This document shows, piece after piece, positions 1-51,339 of a stretch of 64,000 nt of DNA (positions are counted from its first letter, which is position 1; each line of letters starts with the position of its first letter). The notes beneath the pieces are model-generated. The model worked only from the letters and a program-made list of their open reading frames with translations. It was not told the origin of the DNA and did not search any database. The stretch is from the NCBI GenBank assembly GCA_021613335.1, contig JAJTWR010000398.1:287001-351000 (forward strand). Reading direction: 5' to 3'. Origin of the DNA: Whitmania pigra. Lineage: Eukaryota > Annelida > Clitellata > Hirudinida > Haemopidae. Position numbers and translations under genes: made by a program.

Positions 1-1207
1 TAAACCGATGTTGATCGAGTAATATCATGAAACAAAACTAAATATCCACATCAATACAGGGACATTCATTTCAGCTTTTTCCAGGGAGGTGACACACCTA
101 ACCGTCGCACAAAAAAAATTCTTTTGCTCTAATCCTCTCAAATGGTACCATTTCATACAAAAAAAATTAAGTTCAAATTCTGAATATAAAATATTATTAT
201 TTAAAGGTCGCTCGTGCGAAAATGTGGTGTTCTCGACCGAAGTCAACCTTTCATATAAAATTAACTCTATCAATTAAAAGCAATTTTAGACTAATTGGAT
301 GGCATTGAGACTCATTATATGGGCGTATTATTTGGGCAATGATGAATAAACTATCCATTCTGGCAATGAATCCATCAACTCCAGTTTTAATGAAGAGACT
401 GTCTCATCTCTTTGTAATTTAGACACGAAAACATTTATGAATAAATAGGCCTCATTAAAGTGTAAAGGTAGTTTACGGATGAAGAAAGTATTAGAAATGA
501 ACATATAAACCTGCTCCATTTCAATAATATAGTTAATTGACGTACATTGAATTTATACGCCATAGAGGCATCACCGGGATGGCAACGAAGAGACTTGTTT
601 ATTTTCAATAACGGCAATAATGTTCCGATCGACAATATGACTACTGGGTAACTAACATAGCGACGTCAGCCTGCATAACAACCCGGAATTGAAATAACCA
701 AAATTAGAAAGCTTTTGAGGAAGCTGAATTTTATTATTTTGCAATATAAACTTAATAAGTTATTGCTCGGTTATGACAATATACTTAATAAGTCATCGCT
801 GAAAGGGTAGCATCATAACCTATTGATGCATGAGAGTGAGATACTGCTGAACCGGGCAAATCAAAAACTCCGATTAAATATTTAATTACACGATATTAAT
901 AAAGACACGGGTCAACAAAACTCAGCAATTTATTAAAACATAAACAGTTGAAATTAAGCCGATTAATTTTTAGACTTGTTAATTGTTTCAGAAAATTGTT
1001 TTATAAAATTCAACCGCCAGTGGACGCTGAATCTTGAGACTCATGGGTTGAATGTGTCATTTTACCACATATCCTGGAGAAGAGTTGAATTTAATTGAAA
1101 TTTGAATTATTTAAAATTAATTAACATCCTAATAAAATTATTTTACTGAATTCCTTCGTGTTTTCGGTCGGACCAAAAACGATCATCTACCATGTTTTCG
1201 ATTAAAA
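1..1207. other. Sequence downstream of the receptor gene; no gene seen
   Basis: The short frames on both strands at 25-635 have no recognisable domain and overlap each other. The 3' UTR of the receptor should occupy the part near 930-1207. I see nothing else in it. Confidence 0.4.
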
Positions 1208-37699
<36,492 letters not shown>

Positions 37700-37700
<1 letters not shown>

Positions 37701-40403
37701 AATTGACATGATTTTCAGAAATATACACACTTGTATATATCGGATAAACTTAACTTCCGAAACACAGCCGTAACCATCGACAAAAATTCGGGTCACCAAG
37801 CACAGCGCTACGGCACTGTAGTGAATTATAGTTTTACAATTTTGCAACAATTCAAACTTTAGCATCTGGTGTGCATTTAATGTTCTATAATCTAATTTTG
37901 GCGAGCATTGGGATCTTGTTCGTAATTTACACGTAACACTTCAAGTCCTGAAGGGGCTCATTTTGACTTTCTTGCGGGAACCTGCCATTTGATCTTACGC
38001 CACTGGATTTCATTCGACAATTATGATCTCATATTAAATTTTTTCTTGATTGTTTAACTTTTGTTATGTGAGGAAGTCAGTTTGTTTTGATTAAAATCTG
38101 AAATTAGATACCTTTTACAAAAAATATCGAGTTCGCAATGCAGCTAAAAAAAGATGTCTTCTATGTTTATTTTTCATCACTTTATTATTGAATGTATTCC
38201 TTATTGTAAAATGAACAGTAAGTTGAAATTTAAATCTTTGAAAAAAATGGATCGATGTTGCAAATTAAAAATCTTACAAAATTCGATATCTTAAATATAC
38301 TGAATTAATGTACAATTATAAACGGTAAAATCTGTTAAATTATAAATAGTTTACAAATTTATTTTGAGTGCAATTTGAGAAGAGTACTTAGTCAATGTTT
38401 AAAATGTAATAATTGTTTTAATGAAAATGGTTAAAAAAAAAACTAAACTAAACATTGACAAAAAAAACATTTTTACAAATTAGAATAGTCATAATTAAAT
38501 GCAAGAAGTGAACTTTAAAAATATCCGATGGCATAGTAACGGGTTGCACTTCCCACGGCAAAGAAGTACTTGCGCGAAAGTTGTTTGAAGTGTTGCGTCG
38601 GTAGTCGGCGTTCAGTGCCACTGGTTGATGTTTATTTTGTTAATTTCGCAAGAATTCACGGATAAGGACATTTGAAAGGCAAGTTTACATTTGTTTTCTC
38701 GCTCAGTTTTATGCAAATTTTAAAATTTCTGTTCAGTAGCTGAGTTTATCTTAAGCGTTTCTTGCAAAATGACAACATTCGCTGCCAATATTTTGAAATT
38801 ATAAGATTTTTAATAGCGACGACTTGAAACGTATTAATCTAAAGCTATTACCGCATCAACTTTTATTAATTTTATTTCACCACGGTCGAATAACTTGAGA
38901 AACCGAAAAACTTGCCTCCCAAATGCATGTTTAGTTAACTGGCCTCACAGATTTGAAATAGCATTCTGAAGCAATTGTATTCTTTTGCATTTATTCGTGA
39001 AGACCTTCGACCTAAAAAAACGGACATAAGATAAACCATCTCTGGAATTGTCATTGTTATGTAAGTCTTAACACAATGCAGATGCCAGTTTGATCTAGTT
39101 TGAGGATTTAATCTGAGATATACGCTGGTTTATTCTTTTTTGCTAAGTGTGACTGACACACCGACGTGTTGTGATGCCTCGTTGTTTTCAACAATTGCCA
39201 TAAGCAATCTTTGTAAAAAAAATCTTATTATTCATAGTGTAGCATTAAAATTGTAAAAAATGTGGCAGATAGGTTTCGTTTTGGTATCATCTATGTCATT
39301 GAAATTGATAAAATGTAAAGTCAACTGTTGTGTCTTAGTCATAATCTTTATAATGTATGCATGACTTTGTGCAATGGCATGACTTGGGAAGCAGACATGA
39401 AAAGATGATGTTGATGCTGCAAGAGAATGGAGGTCACAGATGAGTTAATTGCAAATAACTTTCAACAACCTTTGTTTCTCCAAGAACATGACATTTGCAA
39501 CAAAACTTTAACAAAGAATCCTCATTCCATAAGTGTGTGTGTGTACATGTGTCTTCACGTGTTGTTGTTGTCTGTGTTTAGTTATATTCATGACTATAAA
39601 GTTTAAAATCACATTTGTGATTCTGTGGTATGTTACACATCGTGACATAGCATCATAAGGAAAGCTTAAGACATGCAATCTTGATATATTTGGATACTTT
39701 CAAGAACCAAAATTCTATTCAATCACGATATCTTTGCAAGATATCCTTGCAGTGCAATTTCTTGTGCAGTTGAGTTTTGTTGTTGTTTATAATGATTATA
39801 ATGATAATAACTCATGTTTGATTGTTGAATTTATGAATGCAATTGAAATTATAGAATAATAATTTTAGATTGTTGTGCCAATATTCATAAATAAAACCTT
39901 ATTGCTCAGACTTGATAATAGATGTTGTTAATACAGTCAATATTAGACGATATTAAGTAAAAGGTGATATTAATAGTAATGTAAAGCTTAAGATGATCTG
40001 ATATATTCTATTTCTTATATTTATTCATCATTACAGTATGAGCTCCACCTTGAGGGCAGCAATTAATCAAAAATAAGTCTTAAATGAAAACAAGTAATTT
40101 ATGATGAAGTCAATGTAGTGTGTCTGATGATTAATGTCTGTTTTGGGATTTATGTCTACCTTGGTGCTATTATGGCTTCAAGATGATTCCAACTTTTGGA
40201 TGGTACCATCACATTTGTGCTCTGTCATTACTGATGTTGCCAACTTTGTGTTTATTTTGATGATAATGCATTTGTATTAGTACATTGTATTATTTTATTA
40301 CAAGTTGAAGGCTCAAATGGGTCTTCATAGTTACAGCCAGTCATCCGCACCTCTGCCATCATTATGAATAATAACACTAATGATAATAATAATAGTAATA
40401 ATA

Positions 40404-40444
<41 letters not shown>

Positions 40445-41273
40445 ACTTGGAATGTGACACGGAGCTACAATTCCATGCCAGGTTTTTAGATTTCAGTCGA
40501 CCTTGAGTAGAACACCAAGCTTGAGTAAGCTCTCTCTGCTTATCTCTCTGTGTGTGGTGACTGATAGCTCATATCTGTTCATAGTTTGATAGGTTATTTA
40601 TGGCTAGTAAATGTTATTATTAAATTATTATGTATTATTATAATATTATTATGTAAATATTATCATCATCATCTCATCGATGTAGTTGTTGTTGTTGCTA
40701 AGCTAATGTTTCAAGTTAGTGTAGATATTTCTCTTCTACAGATGTGCTTGAGTTAGCAATAATAAATTAATTTTTAAATAATCCAATTAAATTGTTAAAA
40801 CTACACAACGAAAAAATACCTAATTGGTCAGTCTTGCAGCTAATCAAAACTGTGGTGAAGGATTGGATGTTTGATTGAGGTGTTTCTGAGGTAGCCTGCT
40901 AAATACAATAATTTGGCGATCATGTAGCGCGATAAATTTTGTTATCATTATCATCATCATCATCAGGTTGACATCGTTGACTGACATCGTTATTTGGTGA
41001 TTTGATACAATGTCCACACTTTAAAAGTTAATGAACAATTACATTGTGTTACTGTTAATTAAAACGCATTGCAAGTCTCTGCTTAATTGCTAGTTATGTT
41101 GGCGAATGATGTTGTTAATAACTGTCATTATTGTTGTTTATTATTAGTAGTACAATTATTAATTGGTAGTAAGCTAACTATCAACATGTGATTTTTATCT
41201 TCTTTTTATTATGGTTATTGATCGCTATTATTATTATTATTATTGTGATTGTCGCCCTTCTTATTATCACTGC

Positions 41274-41304
<31 letters not shown>

Positions 41305-44300
41305 CACTGCATTATTATTATTATTATTAGTAGTAGTAGTAGTAGTATTTTTATTATTATTATTACAAACAAAGGTGAAACGACGGGAAACGATGCGATA
41401 TCGCGATAACGACATTGTTATTGTTCTCGGTAACATTTTAATGCATTTCGTTTATGTTAATGATACTGACTCGACATCTCGCTCGTACGTGATTATGAAT
41501 TAATTAAGGAGCAACATTAGGGTCGATAGGTTACGTTCTGATCAACCCCAGCCTTCGTTCGTCGTTTAATTAATTAATTAATCGGGGTCACAATACGTTA
41601 CCCTTTAACCCCTCATCCAAGGTATCTTAATGATTGTTTGAATTACTATATGATATTACCTAAAGTCGTTAAGGCAGCTCGAACTTGCCTTTGTATATTT
41701 TTATTATAGTTTTAGATTATCATGTATGAGCTCACAATTACTAATTAATTGTTAATTCATTTATTAATTATTATTTATTCGTATTCGAAAATTTTGACGG
41801 CAGTTTCAATAGCTTACTCTTAAGGCTTTTAATCGCCTATTTACCGGTTATTGTTGTCTTTGTTGTTGATGCAGTGATTGTTTTCCAATTACGTAACAAT
41901 ATCTCGACCAATGTTTTAATCGCATCTTTGATCGATCCATACTGGATGTCAAGAACCTTGTAACCTTTCGTCCTTTTCAGAATTCTGACCGCCATCTCTG
42001 CTCAGTCATTAAACCGATTGAACTAATACTCCCATTCATATCTCGTACGACCCACTAACGACTTTATTGTGTCAACAATTTCTAAGCATGCCACCTATTC
42101 TGACACATTTATTAGCCCTTTGATTGGCCAAACTTTTGGAGCACATGGGGCGAGCTTTATGACAATTCATAGGGATGACCCTAGGGGAATTCATGTGTGA
42201 CAACAAAGTTTGAACCCCGGAGTTTATCAAAATGCAGTCACGCCATTTGCTCTTTGATCTACTATTGCACTAAATTTCGCCAACGAAAATACCGGGCCTC
42301 TCTGGTTAATCCATTAAGTCCTGTCGCATTACGTCACTTACTTTCGGTAATGATTGTGCAAATCGAAACTTTGAATCGTTCTAGCACAACCTGTGAATTT
42401 CCCTCGCCGTGCTGGGCTTTTTAGCCGAGGGATTCCTGACAAACGCCGCTATTAGATTTCGTAATCTCTTTTGATCGGCTCGTCTTTTTGTTATTAAGAG
42501 TCTTTGTCTTTCATTTCCTCGTGTCTCCTTTCATGTCCTGCTTACTGCTCTTCTTTGTAAAGTAATAAATTACGCACTAACTAACCGCATCGCTGAACGA
42601 ATCGCAAACGGCAAAGCGCGAAACCTAGTTTCTCCCGTAGCTACTGGTTGTCGAGTGATGTAAGCAGGTCGGTTTCATCTCCGACATTCCGATCGCATTC
42701 CTGCTCACCTTAGCTTATTAATAAATGGCTAATTATACCGTGGAATCGTGGATGTGAGGATCATTTCATACCTGGACGTTGTTAGCCACAAATAACTCGA
42801 CTCTAGGATCTTCCCAAATCCTTGGTTACCAACTTATAGAAATGGTTTGGTAGAGTGTAATCTAGATTCGGGCGATAAATCCTTATCTCTTTTGAGGTCG
42901 CGTGAAACTCTAACCGTAGTAAAATCTCGAGGGAGAAATCTTAGGAGACTGAACGCCATAAAATATTGGCTTTCTCAAACATACTGCTCAATCTTGCAGA
43001 GTCTATGTAACATAGACTAAAGGTTACGCAATGAAACGCAATCCCGACGAAGGATCTGAAAAATGACCATTCATGAAAGTCCATGTTGACTAATACCGAC
43101 GATAACAACCACTACTTGTTAGACGCCCCTGGGTCAATGAAATCACCCGTTGCGGCACACATTTATAAGCAGATCTTGGCTTTTCTGGCCGCTCGAGCGA
43201 CTCCGACTGCTGTCGTTACGGGGACATATTGGGTAAATAAATTTTACGGTTTGTAAATTTCAGTAGAGTGACGATTATATCGTTACTTTCAGACAAGGTG
43301 AGCGGATTCGTTCGATCGTTTGGATGTTGTTGTTGTTGTTGTTATTGTTATTTTTATTTCGACTAGGCTTATTGTAATTATTTAAATCAAGCATTATTCA
43401 CGTCATAATGTTGACAAATGAGTGAAAGCTAAGACCATTTAAATGTTCCCATTAAACGGTTCAAGTGGAAGTTTACATTTAATCATCGACGAGTCTGCCT
43501 TAAAAATAATTGAATAACGGATGTTATTAATGTGAAAGTTGATGGCGGCATCGGCTTGAACACTTTTTTTTAATATTTCCTCCGTGTATTCTTTGCCACG
43601 TCATAGCACTCAACGCGAAACACATGATGGCAATTATGGCAACAGAATTACTCATCAGAAGTTCATTTTTAAGCATAATCATAATCATCATCATCATCAT
43701 CATTGTCGAAAGCCGTCGTCTTAACTCAGGTAGCTAATGACATCGGGAAATTGAATTAAAATATAATTCGTGTTTTTTAACAAATTGCATTTCAAGATCT
43801 CGAACTTCTTCGCATCACTTAAACGCTGCTGATGCTGCTGACGGTGGTTGTTGTTGGCTGCAAGGGCGACAGTCGCTTAAGCAGCTCGCTTGGTAAGCTA
43901 CCTCGATTGGACTTTGTCACTGAAGCACGAATTAAAAATCGACTCGGTATTGCTACCTTTGGGGAGTGTCTTCAATTTAATGGTTTTTTTCCACTTATAT
44001 CATGCCGCTTGGTTTTTTAATTAATTAATTAATTGCTATATCACGAACGCTCTTCGATGTAGCTTTTAATTGTCGTTGACGTAATTGCTTTGGGAGGTTT
44101 TGAGTACTCTTTTAAGTATGCAAATAACCGAGGATGCAAATGAAGGTGAGTTGTACTTAGAGGTACTTTCGGTCGATTGATGATCAATTGATAACGGTTA
44201 TCGAAAGGTGAGATGATGGTGATGATGATGATGATGATGTGAGGAGATGGAGTAGGCAAACCAGTCGAAGAAATTCATTTTCCTGGCTGAAGAACGAACA

Positions 44301-44941
44301 GTGCACAATGACGCAGTTATCTTTTTTGTCTCCAGCTTGCTCGGGACGAAGCAATTGCCTCCATTCCTTTGTTCAGCTTTAGCTGTGGTCAACCATCCCC
44401 TGAGTGACCTCTCCTTCTGGCCTCTCTTTCTTACCTTCTCCATTTCTCTCGATTGCTTCTCCTCCAGCTACTTCGATTCTCCGTAATCACTATCTCTCTT
44501 TCTCTGGCTATACATCTCTTCCTGGCAGTGGGCACTACGGCATGAGGGGAAGTTTGGCTTGAGTCAGGGATGAGAGACGTTCGTGTAATTTATGCGCCAG
44601 TGAAGTCAGTCAGCTCGTGAGTCTGGTATTTTTGGCTTCGGTTCGTCTCAGTGCTTTCTAAACAATCATTGGTTCGAAGCGTGGCGAATCTAATTTATAA
44701 TTTAAATCAACTGTAGCTGGTTGCCATTGCTTTCATTCCTTCACTCCTTGTTCCATCCATCCATCCATTCATTTCATTAGTTCATCCGTCCGTTCATCCG
44801 AGATGTTTTCGTATGCACATTCCGACAGATTGCCAGCCTTTTTCGGTATTTTAATGTTTTTTATTGGTTCCTCTATAAGTAGGTCATTAGGAGCGAATTA
44901 TGAGAGCATGAACCTTAATTCTAATTATGACAATGGGAACA

Positions 44942-45002
<61 letters not shown>

Positions 45003-46164
45003 GTAATGAGTCATTAAAATGGCATTAGTTTAGAATAATTAATGTGCAACATCGCATGCATAATTTCCTCTGAATACTTATAAATCTCTCCAGAGGCCCA
45101 GGACTGTTCAGAGGTGTAATCGTGGTCCACAGGCGTTGCATAATCGAATCATGTCCACTGCTTTCCATCGTTCTGCACAGCTGTTCCCGTTTCTGATTGT
45201 TGTGATTGTGTGTGTCGTTGGTGAATGGCGCTTGGAATATGCCAGTCTTATGGAGGGCTGTATCAACGTTGAATCTTTTGTATCGGTGTGTTTCGAGTGC
45301 ATGCCTGAGTCTTTCTACATATATCCATCCATCTATCTTTCCATTTATAAATTCATTTATCCACCCATCCATCCATCCATCTTTCCATTTATTCATTCAT
45401 TTATCCATCCATTCACTTCATTCCAATCATCATCTTATATTTATTTGTACGTTTTAGTCTCTACGAATTTGAAAATCTCAATAATTTTCCATTTGTTTAT
45501 TTAACTTAACGCCTGCCTAATGCTTATGATTATGATGATGATCGTGATGATGAGGATGAACATGATGATGATGATGGAAAGTAGAGAAACTATGATGGTT
45601 AGTGGTTCGAAAGGTGCGTACTTTCCAGTTTCTCAGAGCGGCTTTTTAATTATTCTACTGCGCTTCCGTTCTTGTTGTGAACTCCTTCTTAATGACATCT
45701 CTCTTTCTCTTACTAACTCACACTCACCCTATTAGGTCATTAACGTATTTTTTTTTAATGAAAAACACGTGATTGCCAGTTGTCCAGGTTGTAAATCAGT
45801 ATTCAGCCTTAGATTGATTGAACGATTGATTGATTAATTGATTGATGAACTGATTAAGTCGTCACTTAACTTAGACTATGATATGATAATGATGATGACC
45901 ACTACGACGATGGTGATAATGATGATGATGATGATGATGAAGGGTTTCACTTGATGCTGAAACATCCGAACGATGAGGTTGATCATAAATTCGTGATGAG
46001 CAAGATCGTCATATGCTGTTCCTGTGGTTATTACAATAATTACCTTCTAGTTGCTTCTGGTTATTATTATTTGTATCATTATTATTATTTATTATCATAA
46101 TTGTTATTTATTATTATCATTATTATTGTTGATGTTGTTATTATTATTATTTAATATTATAATT

Positions 46165-46228
<64 letters not shown>

Positions 46229-46936
46229 ACATGGCTATTGCTTCATTCTTCGAATTACAAGTCCCATCGGTCAATACGTCTTTTGATGTCGGAAAGTGTT
46301 GGTAAATTGCCGCCTGTGCTTCCCTTACGTAGTACCTTCTCTTTTGAGAATTTCCAGTTAAACCCACCAATTCTCTCTGTCGTCTGTAATTGTAATTTCC
46401 GAACGATCATCAATTGATCAGCATCATTATCATCATCAAGGTCGTCATCCTCCCTCTTCATCGTCTTCATCCTCTCTTCCTAGACCTATAGAAGAGCATG
46501 GCTCTGCGAGAGATTGTTAAAAGCCAGTTTTTCGTTTAGTGCTAGTTTCGACTTGCACCGAGTACTGAATTCAATCGAATTGAATTGGTCGAATGTTAAT
46601 TAAACTCGGGTGAATAATTTATGTTAATGTCGTGATTATGTTAATTACATTCGCCCGTTAACACAGAGACGATAATAAGAGAAAAAGTTAGATCTTTAAA
46701 TCGAGAATTCTCGCCGGTGCCTTAAAAACCGGGTTAGCGTGTTGTATAAAGGTGTTGTTGCTGTGCACTGGTTGTCTTTTCGAGTGTTGTTGAATTGTTG
46801 AAGTATCCTTCTGACGGTGAGTATTTATGTCCTCCTTCTTGTGAGGTCCTTGTATTACGACTTAAATAATAAACTGGCATGTTAATTGCTGTTGTTCAGG
46901 TGAGCTTTGTTCATGTAAATAAATGTTATCTTTTTC

Positions 46937-46972
<36 letters not shown>

Positions 46973-49900
46973 GTTATTGTTATTCTTAATTGACGTCAAT
47001 TCTTAGCCTTTGTTAGCTGAATGAACGTGTTATTCAATGTTATTTTCGTCGTCATGGCGACTGAGTTTAATTGAATCTAATTTAATAAGATGTTCTATTC
47101 GTCTGTATGCATTTTATGTTTCATCACGTTTCATCTTTCGTTATCCTCGAATGATAATTATTTATTCATTAACTCAATCATCGTCCTTGTATTTATTTCG
47201 TTTTATAAGTCGACACCATCAATTATTTTCATAATTTAACTTTAAATCGAATTTATAATTTAGTTAACTGATTAGTGGTGTAGTAATAATATTCAATTAA
47301 TCATCATCATCATCCTGAGTTTGAACTTTAACCTCGACTTTTAGCGGAGAGATTTTTTTCGTTAAACATAATAATAATAATAATAATAAGGATGGTGGTG
47401 ATAATATTTAATATTGTTATTATACTCATCTCTTTTACTAAAACGCAACCTCGTTAGTCAGACGACTTGTATATGGCGGCAATCTGAAACTCTTCGCACC
47501 TGGAATGTTGAGCATCGGTTACCTCCTTCAGACTCCTTCTTCAACTGTCTTTTCATCCTTGTTTTGAGCTCGTTATTGAAATCAACGGGCATCATCATGT
47601 CTTAACCATTTCCATCATCTTTCAACGCCGTCCTTAATCATTATCAACACCGCTATCATCGCATCGATAATAAACCGTCATCATTATTATCATTATCATC
47701 ATCATCATCATCATTTATCCCATCACCTTAGGATGTTGTGGTTCTGACCTTGTATCGAAATTCGTCTCGAGTTAATTGGATATCGTGTAACTACTGAGAT
47801 GATAATTATACTTCTAGTGATAATAACAATAATGATGATGATGATGGATGCATTGGGGATGGTGATATGATATTTCTTTTCTTATTACCATGCCTTTGAT
47901 GATAATTCTACTGGTGGTAATGAGGGTGATGATGATGATGATGGATGGATGGACGGTGCTCAGCAACAAGAGCTACTCGTTGCGCAACTGTAGTCTGCAA
48001 CGTTAACAGCAGTGATGGTGATCTATGCATCTGATTATTATTATTATTTTATTATTATTATTATTATTATTTTTATATTATTATTTTTATTATATCACTA
48101 TTATCACATATTATAGGACAGAATCTTCGAGAAATTACTTGCAATTACGTCGTATGGCCCTGCAAAAGGAGCCTTAAAAATAGCGACAGGAAATGCTTCG
48201 TGCTTATTTTTAGCGAGAGTCGGAAGTCGTTGAAATTCTTGAGTTTCTCTGCTAAAACGACGTCACAAACTGGGTGGGGTGGTTGGATGGGTGGGGTGTT
48301 GAACACGTGACATGCTGGGGACAGTTATGGTAGTGATCCGTGTAGGTACTAAACAAGAATCATACCTTCCGTTAATGTCGACTTATTGAAAAGCTTTTAA
48401 TATGGAGAATAATAATAATTATTAACATTTATCATAACGAATTATCCATTATAATTATTATAATTGGCCGTTGTCTATTGAGTCATTCTCACACCCACCT
48501 AATTAGCTTCTAATTAATTAGCATATTCAATAATTAGCCATTCTCAGTGGGTAAGAGTAATTGCCTCATTCTTATTGGTTATAACTCAGGTGCCAATATT
48601 TACCTGTATTGGCGATCACTTCAGGTCGATTCTGATGTGCCAGGTAAAGATGGGGTCGCTTTAATAATTGGCTTTTGATGTAGAGTTATGCCGACTGTCT
48701 TTCTACGTTTCTGTATTTGTCTGTCTTTGTGCCACTCACTTCTTCTACTCTCTAATTATCCAAGCACAAAAAGATTGAGAGTTCGAGATTTTATCTTAAA
48801 TGGATCATCATCATCATCGTCATGATGCTTTGGGTCCTGGGCCGTTTTATCTACTTATACGTCTCCATTCATTCTTACAAATCAGTCAAGCGTGCACGGA
48901 TTGGTTTACCTGACCTCACCTGGTATCCTGTTTAACCAGACCTTGGATCACCTTGGTGCCAATGCAGGTGACAATTGACAATACACAGAAGGATATGTCT
49001 GCCCATGACAGCGTGATAGCGTCTCTAGCGACGCTAGTAATTATTGGTAATGATATCGTAAATCATATTATTAAGATAATTAAGGGTATAGTTATAATTA
49101 CATGTTACCGTTTGTATTGCAGATGTAAATTTTACATTTGTAATAATTTTAAGTTATTAACTGTGTGATGGTTTTATTATTATTATTCTTATTATTATTA
49201 TTTTTGTTGTTGTTGTTGTTATTATTATTATTATTATTATCGTCATCATCGCCATTACGATCTACGTAATCGCATATGTAATCAGCAAATGTGCAATCCT
49301 CTCACACTATCGATTGCACGGTCAGTATTCGAGTTATTCGTCTGTAGTTGACTTCACACATCCTTCACATCCTTAGTTGACTGTGCACCTTCTTCGTTGA
49401 CTTCACACGTCCTTAGTTCACTTTGCACATCCTCGGTTGCACCCGCGAACCAGCTTCGAGTTAATATTTCAACCCATTTACTCCCATCTAGTTCATAAAT
49501 TGGAGCAAATAAAAGGCGCATTGTTCTTAATGTGGAACTGTTCGAATTTTAAGTTTTATATTGTGACCCATTTTATGCATCTATCCCTCTACCTAATCAT
49601 TCATTCATTCATTCATTCATTCATTCATTCATTCATTCATTCATTCATTCATCAATTTCTTCGCTCATACGTCTCAACATTATCCCAAATGTTCACCTGA
49701 GGTACTTTTATCAATCTTCAAGTTTGCCAGAATGTGCTGAGGGTCTTCTCCGTTGAAGTTTTATTTGCTCGCGCACCTGTACGAAGGTCAATACAGGTGT
49801 TCTAGAGTTCTTAAACTCGTCTGAAATGGCCTAAGCTCGATAGCTTCGCTCGTCGTTTGTCGGAATTTGTGGAGTTCAGTTGAGACACGAAATAACCAAC

Positions 49901-51150
49901 CGTACATTTGACTGACACTAAGGCTTAGATTTATTCATCTGGTTTGATGATGATTATTATTATTATTATTGTTATTAATTAGAATAAGGCAACAAGTAAT
50001 AGTTTTTGTTCCACCCATAATATCTTTTTTAAAGCTTTATCTAATTAAAAAATATTTATCCATTCCTTGAAATTCTCATCCTCCTGCCTCGTTTATCATC
50101 CTTCCTTTCATTATCATCCTGTCCACGAATCAGTCATCCGTGGTCATCATCGATCCTCCATCGATTACTCCTGTAATTATTTCCACCTGGTCGATGTTGT
50201 TGCTGTTTGTTATTGTTTTTGTTGATGTTATTATTATTGTTGTTATTTTTTGCAGTTCTTTAATACTGAACAATTGATGTTCACTTATTTATTCATCCCG
50301 TCGTCGATGACGCGACGTTTGTTCGAACTGTTATTCATAGTTTTAAGAATCACATTGAAATAGTTTTAATAGTTCAGCTATTAATGGTTTAAAGTATGGC
50401 ATAAGAATAGTAATTACTATAATATTAGTATAATAACAATAATATTAACTTTAATAATAATGATGATATTGACATTAAACACTAAGATTCTTTGTAAACA
50501 ATGTTAAGCTATAGCTGTAGTTTTGGTGACTCACCTGAATTATTAGTAAACGTCTTTTGGAGATGGGGAATCCAGAGAGATGAACAGACATAGAGAGAGA
50601 TAGTCAGATAGAAAGAGTGGATTTGATTAAGATGTTTGAGGTGACAAAGGGGACTCCAGTTTATTGTGACTGGTGGTTGTAAAATTCAAATCAAAGTGAA
50701 CCAATTGAAACACTTTTTAAGATGCTTCTTAAGGCATGTATTTGTTTTATTATTACTTATTATTTCAATTACCAATAACTATGTAATACTATTCGTAATA
50801 ACGTAGTATGTGACTGATGTCAAGTCGGACTTTGACTTTGACGTGTTTTGTTGATGACGCATTTAAAAGCTGTTGGCCAAAACTGTCGTCGCATTTCTTA
50901 CTTCTGGACGTTAACAGAATAACAAGCGTTACTCTATTTTAAATCAAATGTTATTTCAACTGCCCGGGAGACCCTAAACTGTATTAGGTTGTCATTGCCG
51001 TGTACAATCCAAATGCCAAGGTCGATACGCAAAGTATCATAGTAGCAAGAATGATGATGAGGATAAACTGTTGTGTCTGTTATGTTTATTTTACAACGGT
51101 TTTTATTGTTTACCTTGAATACTGAAAGATGTTATCCTTTTCAATTGCAG
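37700..51150. other. Gene-poor, microsatellite-rich block
   Basis: No coding exon is recognisable over about 13.4 kb. The block is punctuated by (GAT)n at 40401-40443, (ATT)n near 41230-41345, 44941-44998, 46156-46227 and 48037-48090, (ATC)n near 43683-43704 and 47695-47714, (CATC/CATT)n near 45320-45420, and (ATTC)n at 49592-49651. It probably holds regulatory DNA and 5' untranslated exons of the plus-strand gene beginning at 51151; this is inference from gene orientation. Confidence 0.55.
46741..46816 (+). promoter_or_regulatory. Candidate TATA promoter and untranslated first exon
   Basis: GTTGTATAAAGG near 46741-46752 is followed about 65 bp later by a strong splice donor, CTGACG|GTGAGT. 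The acceptor before 51151 could pair with it. No coding content. Confidence 0.35.
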
Positions 51151-51339
51151 GTGATAAAAAATTTACTGCCTCAGACTTTCTAGTTCCGAACCTTTGGACT
51201 AAAGTAATAAAACCGAAGAAGGATAACAGATACGCCGTTCTTTTGAGACGAAATCGTTTTTACTGCCGACGCTTCGGCTGCTTCTACTACACCGGCTGCA
51301 ACCACCACTACCACCTCCTAGTTCTGCTTTTAAAAGGCA

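Noticed and set aside
41188..41503. Tyr, Ile and Asn repeat frames on both strands
   Set aside because: Microsatellite artefacts.
44803..46305. Frames with FIHSFIHP-like and poly-Tyr repeats
   Set aside because: CATC/CATT and ATT microsatellites, overlapping on both strands.
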